This document shows positions 18,821-27,381 of a stretch of DNA of 64,000 nucleotides, piece after piece. Position numbers and translations under genes: made by a program. Origin of the DNA: Nitrospirillum viridazoti (GTDB taxonomy: Bacteria > Pseudomonadota > Alphaproteobacteria > Azospirillales > Azospirillaceae); NCBI RefSeq assembly GCF_007827975.1, contig NZ_VITT01000008.1; one strand, written 5' to 3'. Numbering within the stretch: position 1 is the stretch's first letter; every line of letters starts with the position of its first letter. Below the pieces are notes generated by a model that saw only the letters and a program-made list of their open reading frames with translations, ran no database searches and was not told where the DNA came from.

Positions 18821-19735
18821 CTACCGGGCCGCCAGCTCATCCATGCGCGCCTGCCACGCCGCCTCGATCTTCAGACGCATCTCATCCCACATGCTGTGGG
18901 ACTCCCGGGTGGAGCGGGTCCAGGCGCCCTTCAGCCGGTCGGTTTCATTGAAGCGATGGATCTTGCGGCGCGCCTCCAGCCCCTCCAGCGCGCGGCCCAG
19001 GGGGCTGGCCAGCAGCCATTCGCCGGCGCGCTTCAGGGCGGTCGTGTAAGGGACGCAGTTCAGGCTGCCCCCATGGACGTCCACGGGTGGCGCCCCCACT
19101 GCGTTGGGCAGCCAGTCGGCTGTCCAGGCGTTGGCGTCCCGTACCGTCTCGTACACGTCCAGGCCATATAGCGGGATCATCTGGCACAGCTCCTGCGCGT
19201 CATAGAGGCTGCGGCGCGCCAGGGGCAGGGCCGCCAGCGACAGGAAGGTGTTGGGGCAGAACAGGCCGTTCGCCAGCTTGGCGTCCGCCAGGGCCAGCAG
19301 GCGGCAGAAGGCGCGCGTGCGCCACATGGTGCCGGCGTCGGTCACCAGCAGGAAGTCGATGTCGCCGTCGGGGGGGAAGTTGCCGGCGGCCAGCGAGCCC
19401 GTCATCGCCACCATGCGCACGTTGGGCAGGCTGGCCAGGAAGCGGGCATAGCGTCGCGCGGTCGGCCATTGCCGGCGCGACAACTCCCGCCGGGTATGGC
19501 GGACGGCGAACAGGTCGGTCCGGCCGCGCAGGGCGTGATAGGTGCCGTCCGTTTCCAGGTGGCGGGCCAGGGTCGGGCCGCCCAGCGCGTGCTGCACGTC
19601 GCCCGGCGTGCAGCGGATGCCATGCAGGTAGCGGTGGATCTCGGGCACGGACACCGGGAAATGGAAAATATCCCGATAGGCGATCGTCGAGTAAATCGCC
19701 GTTTCCAGTTTATTCATCGTAAGGACGATGGTCAT
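18821..19735 (-). CDS. nucleotidyltransferase-like protein
   Basis: A 304-residue protein. The centre (about 110-135) contains MTGSLAAGNFPPDGDIDFLL, the GS...DxD pattern of the polymerase-beta/MNT nucleotidyltransferase fold, with two acidic residues that would bind metal. The N-terminal 90 residues may form a helical/winged-helix module. Such fold members transfer nucleotides to small molecules or proteins, but some are non-catalytic; the role here is unknown. ATG 19717 (residue 7) is an alternative start. The gene heads a two-gene leftward unit and is divergent from a radical SAM gene. Confidence 0.65.
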   Translation of the reverse strand: MTIVLTMNKLETAIYSTIAYRDIFHFPVSVPEIHRYLHGIRCTPGDVQHALGGPTLARHLETDGTYHALRGRTDLFAVRHTRRELSRRQWPTARRYARFLASLPNVRMVAMTGSLAAGNFPPDGDIDFLLVTDAGTMWRTRAFCRLLALADAKLANGLFCPNTFLSLAALPLARRSLYDAQELCQMIPLYGLDVYETVRDANAWTADWLPNAVGAPPVDVHGGSLNCVPYTTALKRAGEWLLASPLGRALEGLEARRKIHRFNETDRLKGAWTRSTRESHSMWDEMRLKIEAAWQARMDELAAR

Positions 19736-19860
19736 GAAATCCCCTGTCGGCCAATCAATATTGGCGTCCGTGCATTCGGATTATTTATTTTAAAAGGCGC
19801 ATTGTTTATTTTATTTATGCTGGATATGCTGCGCCATCGATGTTTGATTTTTGGTGGGTC

Positions 19861-21279
19861 ATGGCCATCCGACACAAGGTCGTCCTTTACAACCCCGCGG
19901 CTGTCTTCCACACTATGCCGCTGGGCCTGCTGGCCATCGGCTCCAATCTTGATCCCGCGCGCTTCGACGTGCGTATCGTCGACGCGCGGATTGAGGCGGA
20001 CCCCTTGGGCGCGGTGCTGCGGGCCATCGACGGCGCCTTGTGTTTCGGCGTCACCATGCTGACCGGCCGGCCGCTGGGCGACGCGCTGGCCATGCTGCGG
20101 GCGGTGAAGCGGGCGCGGCCCGACCTCACCACCGTGGCCGGCGGCTGGCATCCCTCCCTGTTCCCGGTGGAGACGCTGGACGAACCCAGCATCGACATCA
20201 CCGTGGCGGGGCAGGGCGAGCGCACCTTCGCGGAGATCATGGACCGTTTGGCCGAGGGCGGTGATGTTGAGGGGATCGCCGGTGTCGCCTACCGCGACGG
20301 CGACCGCGTGGTGCGCGCCAAGGCGCGGCATCTGGAAAGCCTGGACGCCTTCGCCCCGCCCAACTTCGACCTGATCCCGGTGGAGCGATACTTCGAGCTC
20401 AAGGGCCGGCGGCAGCTGGACTATATCGGCTCCATCGGCTGCAACTTCCGCTGCGCCTTCTGCGCCGACCCCTTCGTCTACGGTCGCGACTGGAAGGCGA
20501 CCTCGGCCAGCCGCATGGGGGTGGAGATCGAGGCGCTGTGGCGCCGCTATCGCTTCACCGACCTGAATTTTCAGGATGAGACCTACTTCACCCACCGCCA
20601 CCGCGTGGCCGACATCTGTGAGGAATTCCTGCGGCGGGGCCTGGACTTCACCTGGGCGGGCACCATGCGCGCCGACCAGGGCGTGCGCCTGCCGGACGAG
20701 ATCTGGCGCCTGTGCGTCCGGTCCGGTCTGCGCCGCGTGCTGGTGGGGGTGGAGACCGGGTCGCACGAGATGATGAAGCGCATCAAGAAGGACACCACCA
20801 TCGATGCCATCCTGGAGACGGCGGCCAAGTGCCGGCAGCACGATGTCGCCGTCATCTTCTCCTTCATCGTGGGCTTCCCGGAGGAGACGGAAGCGCAGGT
20901 CGAGGCGACGCTGGGCCTGATCAAGACCCTGCGGGCCATGAGCCCCAAGTTCGAAACCCCGCTGTTCTACTACAAGCCCTATCCCGGTTCGGCCCTGGCC
21001 GCCGCCGTGGCGGACCAGACCCCGCGCACCCTGGACGACTGGGCACGGTTCGACTATGTGGCGGGTCCGGCCGGCACCTGGGTGCCGCCGCATCTCTACC
21101 GCCGCATCGAGCGCTTCAAGTTCTACAACAAGTACGCTGCCGGGCCCGTGGCCACTGGCCAGGGGGCCGGCCGGCTGCTGCGCCGGGTGGCGCGCTGGCG
21201 CATCGACCATGACGTCTACGCGGCACCGGTGGAGAAGTTCCTGGTCCAGCATCTGCGCCCCGAACCCTCCCTATCCTGA
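19861..21279 (+). CDS. B12-binding-domain radical SAM protein
   Basis: A 472-residue protein with an N-terminal cobalamin-binding-like Rossmann region (residues 1-140; VAGGWHPSLFP, VAGQGERTFAEI) and a radical SAM core. The cluster motif is C194xxxC198xxC201 (GCNFRCAFC). VLVGVETGSHEMMKRIKK matches the SAM-binding ETGS region. The DxHxxG cobalamin motif is not obvious, as in many members. Such enzymes often methylate or rearrange unactivated carbons in natural products, lipids or sugars. ATG 19861 is preferred over 19840 because of GGTGGG just upstream. It ends overlapping the convergent GT1 gene by 9 bp. Confidence 0.85.
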   Translation: MAIRHKVVLYNPAAVFHTMPLGLLAIGSNLDPARFDVRIVDARIEADPLGAVLRAIDGALCFGVTMLTGRPLGDALAMLRAVKRARPDLTTVAGGWHPSLFPVETLDEPSIDITVAGQGERTFAEIMDRLAEGGDVEGIAGVAYRDGDRVVRAKARHLESLDAFAPPNFDLIPVERYFELKGRRQLDYIGSIGCNFRCAFCADPFVYGRDWKATSASRMGVEIEALWRRYRFTDLNFQDETYFTHRHRVADICEEFLRRGLDFTWAGTMRADQGVRLPDEIWRLCVRSGLRRVLVGVETGSHEMMKRIKKDTTIDAILETAAKCRQHDVAVIFSFIVGFPEETEAQVEATLGLIKTLRAMSPKFETPLFYYKPYPGSALAAAVADQTPRTLDDWARFDYVAGPAGTWVPPHLYRRIERFKFYNKYAAGPVATGQGAGRLLRRVARWRIDHDVYAAPVEKFLVQHLRPEPSLS

Positions 21280-22548
21280 GGCTTGTTCCGCGTCGATTAG
21301 GGAGGCGCCGGCCGGTGCCTCCCGCGTCGCGGACTTGGGCCGCAGGGCCATTTCCCAGGCGCGCTCGAACCCCGCCGGCGACAGGGCGCGGCGCACGAAC
21401 GCGGCCCCCTTGCGCGCGGCGTCGGCCCACAGGTCGGCATAGGCCTCAGGCTGCGTCAGGTAGGGACCCCATTGGTCTTCGGGCAGCGTCAGGGGATATC
21501 CGGGGGCCCGCAGCCCCTCCATGGCCGTGCGGTTGCCCAGCACGGGGCAGCCCCAGGCCCAGGCCTCCGCCACCTTGGTCTTGATGCCGCCGGCCACCAG
21601 CGCCGGCACCAGGGCGATGCTGCCTGGCCGGTAAACCTGGGCCAGATCGTCAGCATAGCCGTGCCAGTGCACGCCGGGCACATTGGCCAGGGGGCGGGTC
21701 TGGCGGCCGTGGATGTGCAGCGGCGTGGCCGGCTTCAGGCGCCGCCATTGATCCAGCAGGAAATCTATGGCCGTGCGGTTCTGCAGCTGCCGGTCGCTGC
21801 CGATGAAGACGAAGCGCAAGGGCGCATGGCCGTGCCCCCAAGGCTCCGCCCGCAGGGGCACGCCGGGCGGGATGGCGCGCACCACCGGCGGCCCGTCCTT
21901 GGACAGGGTGTCGGTCGGCGCATACCGGCACAGCATCTGCCGTTCCACCGGCGACAGCAGCACCGTGGCGCTGGAGGCCAGCATCACCTCCCGCTCCGCC
22001 GCCGGCAGGGTGCGGGCCTCATAGGCCGTCACCAGGCGGGCCAGCGGTCCTTCCGCCAGGCGGCGCGCCCAGCGGGGAAAGTGCGGGCCGACATGGCCGG
22101 TCAGCAAGGGCAGGCGATGGTGGCGCAGATAGGTCATGCGCCGTGACATCAGGTCGTCGAAGTCGGTGACGATGTGCAGGTCGGGTAGGGCGCGTCGCAG
22201 GGTGCGCAGCAGGGTCTGGCAGCGCACGGTGTCGAGGTAGACGGCATCGAATGCCCCAGCAGCGATGAGCGCCGCCACCCGCTCCGCTTCCCGGGGGCCG
22301 GCGTAGAGCAAGCATTGCAGAGGCGGGGGGTGTCCGCTCGCCAGGCCCGCCAGCCAGGCGGCGGCGGCGCCCATGCGGTCGGCCTTGCCGCCCTGCAGCA
22401 CGGAATGCAGGGTGATCACCTCCACCGTATGCTGGCGGCGCAGGGCCACCAGGATGTGACCCATGATGGGGGTGCGGCCGTTGCGCTGGGCCAGGTCGCG
22501 GGTCGTCACGAAGGCGATCCGCAAGGCGGGTCTGGAATGGCTGTCCAT
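21271..22548 (-). CDS. GT1-type (GT-B) glycosyltransferase
   Basis: A 425-residue cytosolic glycosyltransferase. N-terminal domain: RIAFVTTRDLAQRNGRTPIMG, with the nucleotide-free acceptor side. C-terminal donor lobe: PLRFVFIGS, then HWHGYADDLAQVYRPGSIAL and GGIKTKVAEAWAWGCPVLG with NRTAMEGL, which is the E-rich donor-sugar motif typical of this group. It would transfer a sugar from an NDP donor to the growing lipid-linked repeat. It has its own copy of the ECF-type promoter (copy 6) about 45 bp upstream. Confidence 0.87.
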   Translation of the reverse strand: MDSHSRPALRIAFVTTRDLAQRNGRTPIMGHILVALRRQHTVEVITLHSVLQGGKADRMGAAAAWLAGLASGHPPPLQCLLYAGPREAERVAALIAAGAFDAVYLDTVRCQTLLRTLRRALPDLHIVTDFDDLMSRRMTYLRHHRLPLLTGHVGPHFPRWARRLAEGPLARLVTAYEARTLPAAEREVMLASSATVLLSPVERQMLCRYAPTDTLSKDGPPVVRAIPPGVPLRAEPWGHGHAPLRFVFIGSDRQLQNRTAIDFLLDQWRRLKPATPLHIHGRQTRPLANVPGVHWHGYADDLAQVYRPGSIALVPALVAGGIKTKVAEAWAWGCPVLGNRTAMEGLRAPGYPLTLPEDQWGPYLTQPEAYADLWADAARKGAAFVRRALSPAGFERAWEMALRPKSATREAPAGASLIDAEQASG

Positions 22549-22592
22549 GGGTCTACCTGAGGCGGGCGCATCCCATGTGCGCCTATCCCCAG

Positions 22593-22619
22593 GACGGATG
22601 GCGTTGCCGGTCTATTCCC
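22593..22619 (-). promoter_or_regulatory. ECF-type promoter, copy 6
   Basis: Leftward: GGGAATAGA (22619-22611), 14-bp spacer ending in GCCATC, CGTC (22596-22593), then CTGGGGATAGG. It lies in the short gap upstream of the GT1 gene and overlaps the last codons of the polymerase/ligase gene. No A/T element is visible upstream. Confidence 0.7.
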
Positions 22620-24054
22620 TGACTTGAGGCAAATGATTCATGGCGCAGCAGAGGGCCAGCGGAATCCACAGGCCGGCGTCGACGAAGGTGTCCTGGTTCA
22701 GGAAGCTGAATCCTAAGGCCGCGGCGCTGGCCAGGCGGAAATAGCGGTGGAAGGCGTCGTGCGGCCGGCCGCGGAACAGCTGGCGCCAGAAGAAGACGAT
22801 GAACAGGGCGAAGCCCACCAGCCCGGTTTCCGACAGCAGGCGCAGGAACAGGTTCTTGGCATTGCCCTTTTCCGGCGAATTGGGGTCCAGCCAGCCGATG
22901 CCTTCCTTGGCCCCCTGGGTGAACAGCTGGGTGGTGAAGGCCCAGTCGGGGGCGTATTCGCCGAAATAGCGGTAGTTGTTGCCCAGGGACACGCCGAAGA
23001 CGGGATGGTCCAGCCAGGTCAGGCCGGCGGCCTCCGCCGCGGCGAAGCGGCCGGCCAGGGCCAGGGCGTCGGTGACGCCGGTGGCAACATCCCCGCCGGC
23101 CAGGCTGTTGAGGTCGGCGGAGTCCACCAGATAGGCGACCGGCCCCATGACATAGGTGGCCCCCGCCCCGGTGCCCAGGCCGCTCATGGCCACCACCGCC
23201 CCGCCGCCCGCCACCAGCACGCCCAGAAAGGTCGCCGCCGCCAGAATGCGGCCGCGCAGCGCGGCCAGGAAGACGCTGAGCCCCAGCATGGCGACGATGC
23301 AGGCGAGGCCGAAGCGGGAGCCGGAGAACAGCAGGCCGCCGATGGCGACGGCGAAACCGCCGGCCAGACGCAGCGCGTGGCCGGGCAAGGCCGGCAGCCC
23401 CACCCCCTCCTGCCGCGCCATGGCGCGGGCGATCAGGGCCGGGATCAGCAGCACGATGATCTGGGTGGCCAGCCACGACGGCTCGAACGTCATGCCCTGG
23501 GCGCGGTTGACTAGGCCGTCATAGCGCACGGCGATCAGGTCGGTGAGGGCCTGGACGACGCGCAGCAGCTCCCCATGCTGGGCCATGGCCACCACCTGCA
23601 CCCCCGCGAAGGCGATGGAGACACCCATGCCGATGAACAGGAAGCGCAGGGTCATGCGGATGTCGGCGGCCGTGCGGATCTGCAGCCGGGCCACGACGTA
23701 GAAGGCCAGGCCCACGCCCCAGGTCAGCAGGGCGCGGACCAGGCTGTCCAGCGGGGTCTGGCCCTTGAAGGCGTCCGGCGGCTGGACCATGACCACGCCC
23801 AGGCCGCTGACGACGGTGTAGAGGGTGAACAGGCCCAGGGCTGCGAAGCCGTCGCCCGCCAGCCGGGGCCGCTGGCCCAGCACCACCAGGCGGTAGGCGG
23901 CCAGGATCAGCAGCAATGCCGCCGGCACGATGGCCAAGGGCCGGGCCAACGTGCCGTTGCCGAAGGGCAGCAGCGGCGTGGCCGATACCGGCACGCACAA
24001 CAGCAGCACCTGCCATAGGCGTCGTTCGATGGGCTGTAGCGGATCGGCCGTCAT
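22612..24054 (-). CDS. O-antigen ligase/polymerase-like membrane protein
   Basis: A 480-residue polytopic protein with about ten to twelve transmembrane helices and a large loop before the last three (about 300-400, holding HPVFGVSLGNNYRYFGE). This is the topology of Wzy polymerases and WaaL-type ligases. It should polymerise or transfer lipid-linked repeats in the periplasm. ATG 24054 overlaps the flippase stop (ATGA), so the two are coupled. The frame stays open upstream to 25395, but that extension is antisense to the flippase frame and is not used. Confidence 0.82.
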   Translation of the reverse strand: MTADPLQPIERRLWQVLLLCVPVSATPLLPFGNGTLARPLAIVPAALLLILAAYRLVVLGQRPRLAGDGFAALGLFTLYTVVSGLGVVMVQPPDAFKGQTPLDSLVRALLTWGVGLAFYVVARLQIRTAADIRMTLRFLFIGMGVSIAFAGVQVVAMAQHGELLRVVQALTDLIAVRYDGLVNRAQGMTFEPSWLATQIIVLLIPALIARAMARQEGVGLPALPGHALRLAGGFAVAIGGLLFSGSRFGLACIVAMLGLSVFLAALRGRILAAATFLGVLVAGGGAVVAMSGLGTGAGATYVMGPVAYLVDSADLNSLAGGDVATGVTDALALAGRFAAAEAAGLTWLDHPVFGVSLGNNYRYFGEYAPDWAFTTQLFTQGAKEGIGWLDPNSPEKGNAKNLFLRLLSETGLVGFALFIVFFWRQLFRGRPHDAFHRYFRLASAAALGFSFLNQDTFVDAGLWIPLALCCAMNHLPQVRE

Positions 24055-25283
24055 GATGACGCCAGGGCGGGCCGCGCCGCGGTCAGGGGCCGCAGGCGCA
24101 GCAGGTATACCAAGCCCACGGCCGCCCTGAGGGCGCCGGCGGCCACCGAGGCGATGCAGGCACCGCCCAGACCCAAGCGCCAGGTGAGCCAGCTGCCCAC
24201 CGTCAGGCCGAACAGGGCGGGGTAGAGCTGCATGCGGAAGACGGCGCCGCTGGCGCGATAGCCGCGCAAGGCGGCGCTGAACAGCGTCGCCGCCAGATAG
24301 CAGCCATAGGCCAGCGCCAACAGGCGCAACTCCCCCGGATGCGCGGCGTAGGCGCTGTCGCGGCCATAGAACATGCGCGCGGCCCAGGTGGGTGCGGCCA
24401 GGATGACCAGGAACAGCGGACCGACCAGGCCGCCCGCCACCAACCCGCGTTGACCCACCAGGCGCAGCAGATCCCGGAAGCTCAAGGTATCGCGGGCGCG
24501 TGCCACCTCCGGCACCAGGACGTTCTCCATGCCGAAGATGACGGGGCTGGCCACGGCCACGACGTTGGCCAGCGCCACCAGGGCGGCGGCCCCGGGCGCA
24601 TCGTCGTGCCAGGCCAGCAGCCACAGGAACCATTGCGTGGACAGGGCCGCCAGCAGGTTGGCGCCCAGCACCGGCGCGCCCAGGCGCCAGTGGTCCGCCA
24701 CCTCGGTCCGCAATCCGCTGGCGGCGGCTTGCCCATTCCGTCCCAGGTGCCGGGCCGCCGGCAACGCCGCCAGGGCCGAGGCGGCGGCGACCAATAGGAA
24801 CACTCCCCCGATGGCGAGGTTGGCGCGCAGGGCCCACACCGCCGCCAGCGGTCCCAGGTAGCGCAGGGCGTCCAGGGCGATCAGGGGCATGTGCCGGCTT
24901 TCCGCCAGCAGGGCGCGCCGCACCACCTCTTGCAATTGCCAGCAGACCAGGGCGGCCCCGGCGGCCGGTAGCAGGCCCAGGTGGCCGACACTGGCCGTGG
25001 CGACGCCCAGGAGGGGCAGGAAGGCCAGGGCGCAGAGCGGCGTCAGCAGCAAGGCCACCGCCAGGGGCCGGCCGCCAGGGCCAGGCCGCACCGACAGGGG
25101 GTAGGTCACCAGCGCCTGGTGCAGGGTGTTCAGCACCAGGATGAAGGACAGCACTACCGAATAAGCACCGTACTCCGCCGCCGGCAGGCTGCGGGCCAGC
25201 GTCACGTTCAGCGCGAAATTGCCGAAGCTGACGATGGCCTGATCGGCCAGCCCGCCGGCAAGTCCCAGCCCCGTCCTTTTCAC
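24051..25283 (-). CDS. Wzx-like polysaccharide flippase (MOP superfamily)
   Basis: A 410-residue integral membrane protein with about 12 hydrophobic helices, beginning KRTGLGLAGGLADQAIVSFGN, which resembles the first helix of Wzx/oligosaccharide flippases. It probably flips undecaprenyl-linked repeat units to the periplasm for the coupled downstream polymerase. I start at GTG 25283, since the frame extension to 25598 reads through the divergent promoter region and antisense to the Wzz-like gene. Confidence 0.8.
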   Translation of the reverse strand: MKRTGLGLAGGLADQAIVSFGNFALNVTLARSLPAAEYGAYSVVLSFILVLNTLHQALVTYPLSVRPGPGGRPLAVALLLTPLCALAFLPLLGVATASVGHLGLLPAAGAALVCWQLQEVVRRALLAESRHMPLIALDALRYLGPLAAVWALRANLAIGGVFLLVAAASALAALPAARHLGRNGQAAASGLRTEVADHWRLGAPVLGANLLAALSTQWFLWLLAWHDDAPGAAALVALANVVAVASPVIFGMENVLVPEVARARDTLSFRDLLRLVGQRGLVAGGLVGPLFLVILAAPTWAARMFYGRDSAYAAHPGELRLLALAYGCYLAATLFSAALRGYRASGAVFRMQLYPALFGLTVGSWLTWRLGLGGACIASVAAGALRAAVGLVYLLRLRPLTAARPALASS

Positions 25284-25352
25284 TGATGCACCCGATGCGG
25301 TGAAAACCTTCGAAGTGGGGGCAGAGTGGTCCGGCCGCGCCTCGCGGGAAAG

Positions 25353-25400
25353 CACTATATTTTTCCGGAATTGGGGAATATCGGCCGGCCGCCATCCGTC
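25353..25400 (+). promoter_or_regulatory. ECF-type promoter, copy 5, with upstream element
   Basis: CACTATATTTTTCCGG at 25353-25368, then GGGAATATC (25374-25382), 14-bp spacer ending GCCATC, CGTC (25397-25400). The A/T element begins 21 bp before the box, the same distance as in copy 7. It drives the Wzz-like/GT2/Wza-like operon, 31 bp upstream of its ATG. Confidence 0.72.
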
Positions 25401-25430
25401 GTTCTGCCAGGTTTCAGGCGATCGGGGGCG

Positions 25431-26432
25431 ATGACGGTGGGTGTGGATACTCCAGATTTGGCATGGGCCGGCCGCACCGTCCCCGACGGCGCATCCGATA
25501 GCGCCTGGGCGCCGCGCGGCCGGGGGGGCGACGGGCTTGGGGGCGACGGCCTGGGGGGCGATGGCCTGGGCCTGTTCCTGAGCCGCCTGCGCCGCCACTG
25601 GTTCCTGGCCGCCTTCCTGTTCCTGGCCAGTGTCGGCGCCTCCGTCGCGGCGGCTTTCCTGCTGCCCTCCTATTGGCGGGTCGAGGTGCTGGTGATGCCG
25701 GTGTCCAAGAGCGGCGCTGGCTTCGGCAACCTGGACCTGGGCAGCGCGTCCGGCCTGCTGGGCGGCCTGGGCGGGCTGGGCGGCGTCGCCGGCCTGCTGG
25801 GCAAGTCCTCCTCCAACGAGGATGAGGCCATGGCCGTGCTCGGCTCTCGTGAGCTGTTCGACACCTACGCCACCCAGCAGGACTTACTGCCCATCCTGTT
25901 CGCCAACAAGTGGGACGCGGCGACCAAGCAGTGGAAGGTGCCGGCGGATGAGGCGCCGACCCTGCGCCGGGGTTTCAAGCTGTTCAGCCGCAGCGTCCGC
26001 GACATAGCCCTGGACCGGCGCAGCGGCATCGTCACGCTGGCCATCACCTGGAAGGATCGCGACCTGGCGGTGCGCTGGGCGCGCGACCTGATCGCGCTGA
26101 CCAACGCGCAATTGCGGGACCGTGCCCTGGCCGACGCCAACCGCAACTTGGCCTATCTGCGCACCGCCATGGCCAACGCCCAGAAGGAAGGCAACAGCAA
26201 CGCCCTGAACGCCGCCCTGGTCAGCGCGTATGAGCGCACGCTACAGAACTACATGTACGCGACGGGCCAGACGGAATTCGCCTTCCGCATCATCGACCCG
26301 CCTACCGTGCCCGACGTGCGCGAACGGGTGTGGCCCAATCGGCCCCTGTTCCTGGCCCTGGGCGTTATCCTGGGCGCCCTGCTGGCCGCAGGGGCGGCGC
26401 ACGTGCGTGGCCGGGCTGTGGGGCGCCGCTGA
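25431..26432 (+). CDS. Wzz-like chain-length/export protein
   Basis: A 333-residue inner-membrane protein. Residues 1-50 are a Gly-rich cytosolic tail with three G-D-G-L-G repeats. The first transmembrane helix lies at about 58-82 (WFLAAFLFLASVGASVAAAFLL), and a periplasmic domain with coiled-coil character (about 190-275) precedes a last helix near 305-325 (PLFLALGVILGALLAAG). The P-rich motif RVWPNRPLF before the last helix is typical of Wzz/KpsE polysaccharide co-polymerases. No tyrosine-kinase domain is attached. Start ATG 25431 follows promoter copy 5. Confidence 0.83.
   Translation: MTVGVDTPDLAWAGRTVPDGASDSAWAPRGRGGDGLGGDGLGGDGLGLFLSRLRRHWFLAAFLFLASVGASVAAAFLLPSYWRVEVLVMPVSKSGAGFGNLDLGSASGLLGGLGGLGGVAGLLGKSSSNEDEAMAVLGSRELFDTYATQQDLLPILFANKWDAATKQWKVPADEAPTLRRGFKLFSRSVRDIALDRRSGIVTLAITWKDRDLAVRWARDLIALTNAQLRDRALADANRNLAYLRTAMANAQKEGNSNALNAALVSAYERTLQNYMYATGQTEFAFRIIDPPTVPDVRERVWPNRPLFLALGVILGALLAAGAAHVRGRAVGRR
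25527..25571 (+). repeat. three 15-bp coding repeats in the Wzz-like gene
   Basis: Three head-to-tail copies of a unit close to GGCGACGGCCTGGGG (25527-25541, 25542-25556, 25557-25571) encoding G-D-G-L-G repeats in the cytosolic tail. Near-identity suggests recent expansion by slippage. Confidence 0.8.
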
Positions 26433-26435
26433 CAA

Positions 26436-27377
26436 ATGCGCGCGTCCAAGATCGCCATCCTGGTCCCCAGCCACAACGGCGGCGCCCTGCTGGCCGAGAC
26501 GGTGGCCTCCGCCGCCCAGGCCGGCCTGCCTCCCGACAGCTATGAGATCGTGGTGTGCGACAACGCTTCCACCGACGGCAGCGCCGACGCTTTGCCGGCC
26601 CGGGACGTGCAAGGGGCGGCCATCACCGTGCGCCGCAACGCCCGGAATCTCGGCCGCGTCGCCAATTGGAACCGCGCCGTCGAGGTGGCGGAGGAAATGG
26701 GCTTCGGCTTCGCCCTGTTCCTGATGGTGGGCGACCTGGTGCACGGGACTGGCCTCACCAAGCTGCGCGATCGCATGGTGGCCGCCGGGGCCTGCCTGGG
26801 GATCGCCAGCTATGAGATCGTGGATGAAGCCTTGCGGCCCCGGCGGGTGGCCCGGCGCATCCTGTGGCGGGGGGCCGCCGGCCTGCCGGCACGGGACTTC
26901 CTGGTCCAGTCCTTGGCCACCGGCGCCATGCTTTACGGCCCTCTGGGCGCCAACCTCTATTGGCTGGGTGGCGGCGCGCGTCTGCGCTTCGACCCGTCGG
27001 ACGAAAGCCACACCGACCAATTGGCCACCGCCGTCTTCACCCGCGTGGCCGGGGGCGGGGTGGTCTACCTGGACCAGCCCATTTCCCGCTGGCGGGCCCG
27101 GCCCGGCCGCTTCCACAGCGGCATGGAACCCCGGGGGAGGCTGGCCAGCGATGTGCGGGTCATGGAATGGGCCTGCCGGGCCGCCCAGGTTCCGCCCGAC
27201 TACCCCAAGATCCGGGCCAGCCTGCTGCTGCGCGGCGCCTGGCTGACCCAGGGAGATCTCAGGGCCGCCTGGGCCTGGTCCGGTGCCCTGGTGCCGGCCG
27301 CCCCCTCCTGGACCTGGTTATTCCGCCTGCTGTGCCGGCAGGCGTTCCACAAGACACCCTGGCTGGTGAAGGCCTGA
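26436..27377 (+). CDS. family 2 (GT-A) glycosyltransferase
   Basis: A 313-residue protein starting IAILVPSHNGGALLAETV, with VVCDNASTDGS (residues about 40-50) and MVGDLVHG in the place of the DxD metal site; only the first Asp is kept. This is the GT2 fold that transfers a sugar from an NDP-sugar to a lipid-linked acceptor in the cytosol. It begins 3 bp after the Wzz-like gene and is followed 4 bp later by the Wza-like gene, so the three form one operon. Confidence 0.85.
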   Translation: MRASKIAILVPSHNGGALLAETVASAAQAGLPPDSYEIVVCDNASTDGSADALPARDVQGAAITVRRNARNLGRVANWNRAVEVAEEMGFGFALFLMVGDLVHGTGLTKLRDRMVAAGACLGIASYEIVDEALRPRRVARRILWRGAAGLPARDFLVQSLATGAMLYGPLGANLYWLGGGARLRFDPSDESHTDQLATAVFTRVAGGGVVYLDQPISRWRARPGRFHSGMEPRGRLASDVRVMEWACRAAQVPPDYPKIRASLLLRGAWLTQGDLRAAWAWSGALVPAAPSWTWLFRLLCRQAFHKTPWLVKA

Positions 27378-27381
27378 AACG

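Noticed and set aside
22612..25395. A single 927-residue ORF covering two membrane-protein genes
   Set aside because: Its upstream half is antisense-like Gly/Pro/Arg-rich sequence in the wrong frame of the flippase. The real polymerase starts at ATG 24054 overlapping the flippase stop.
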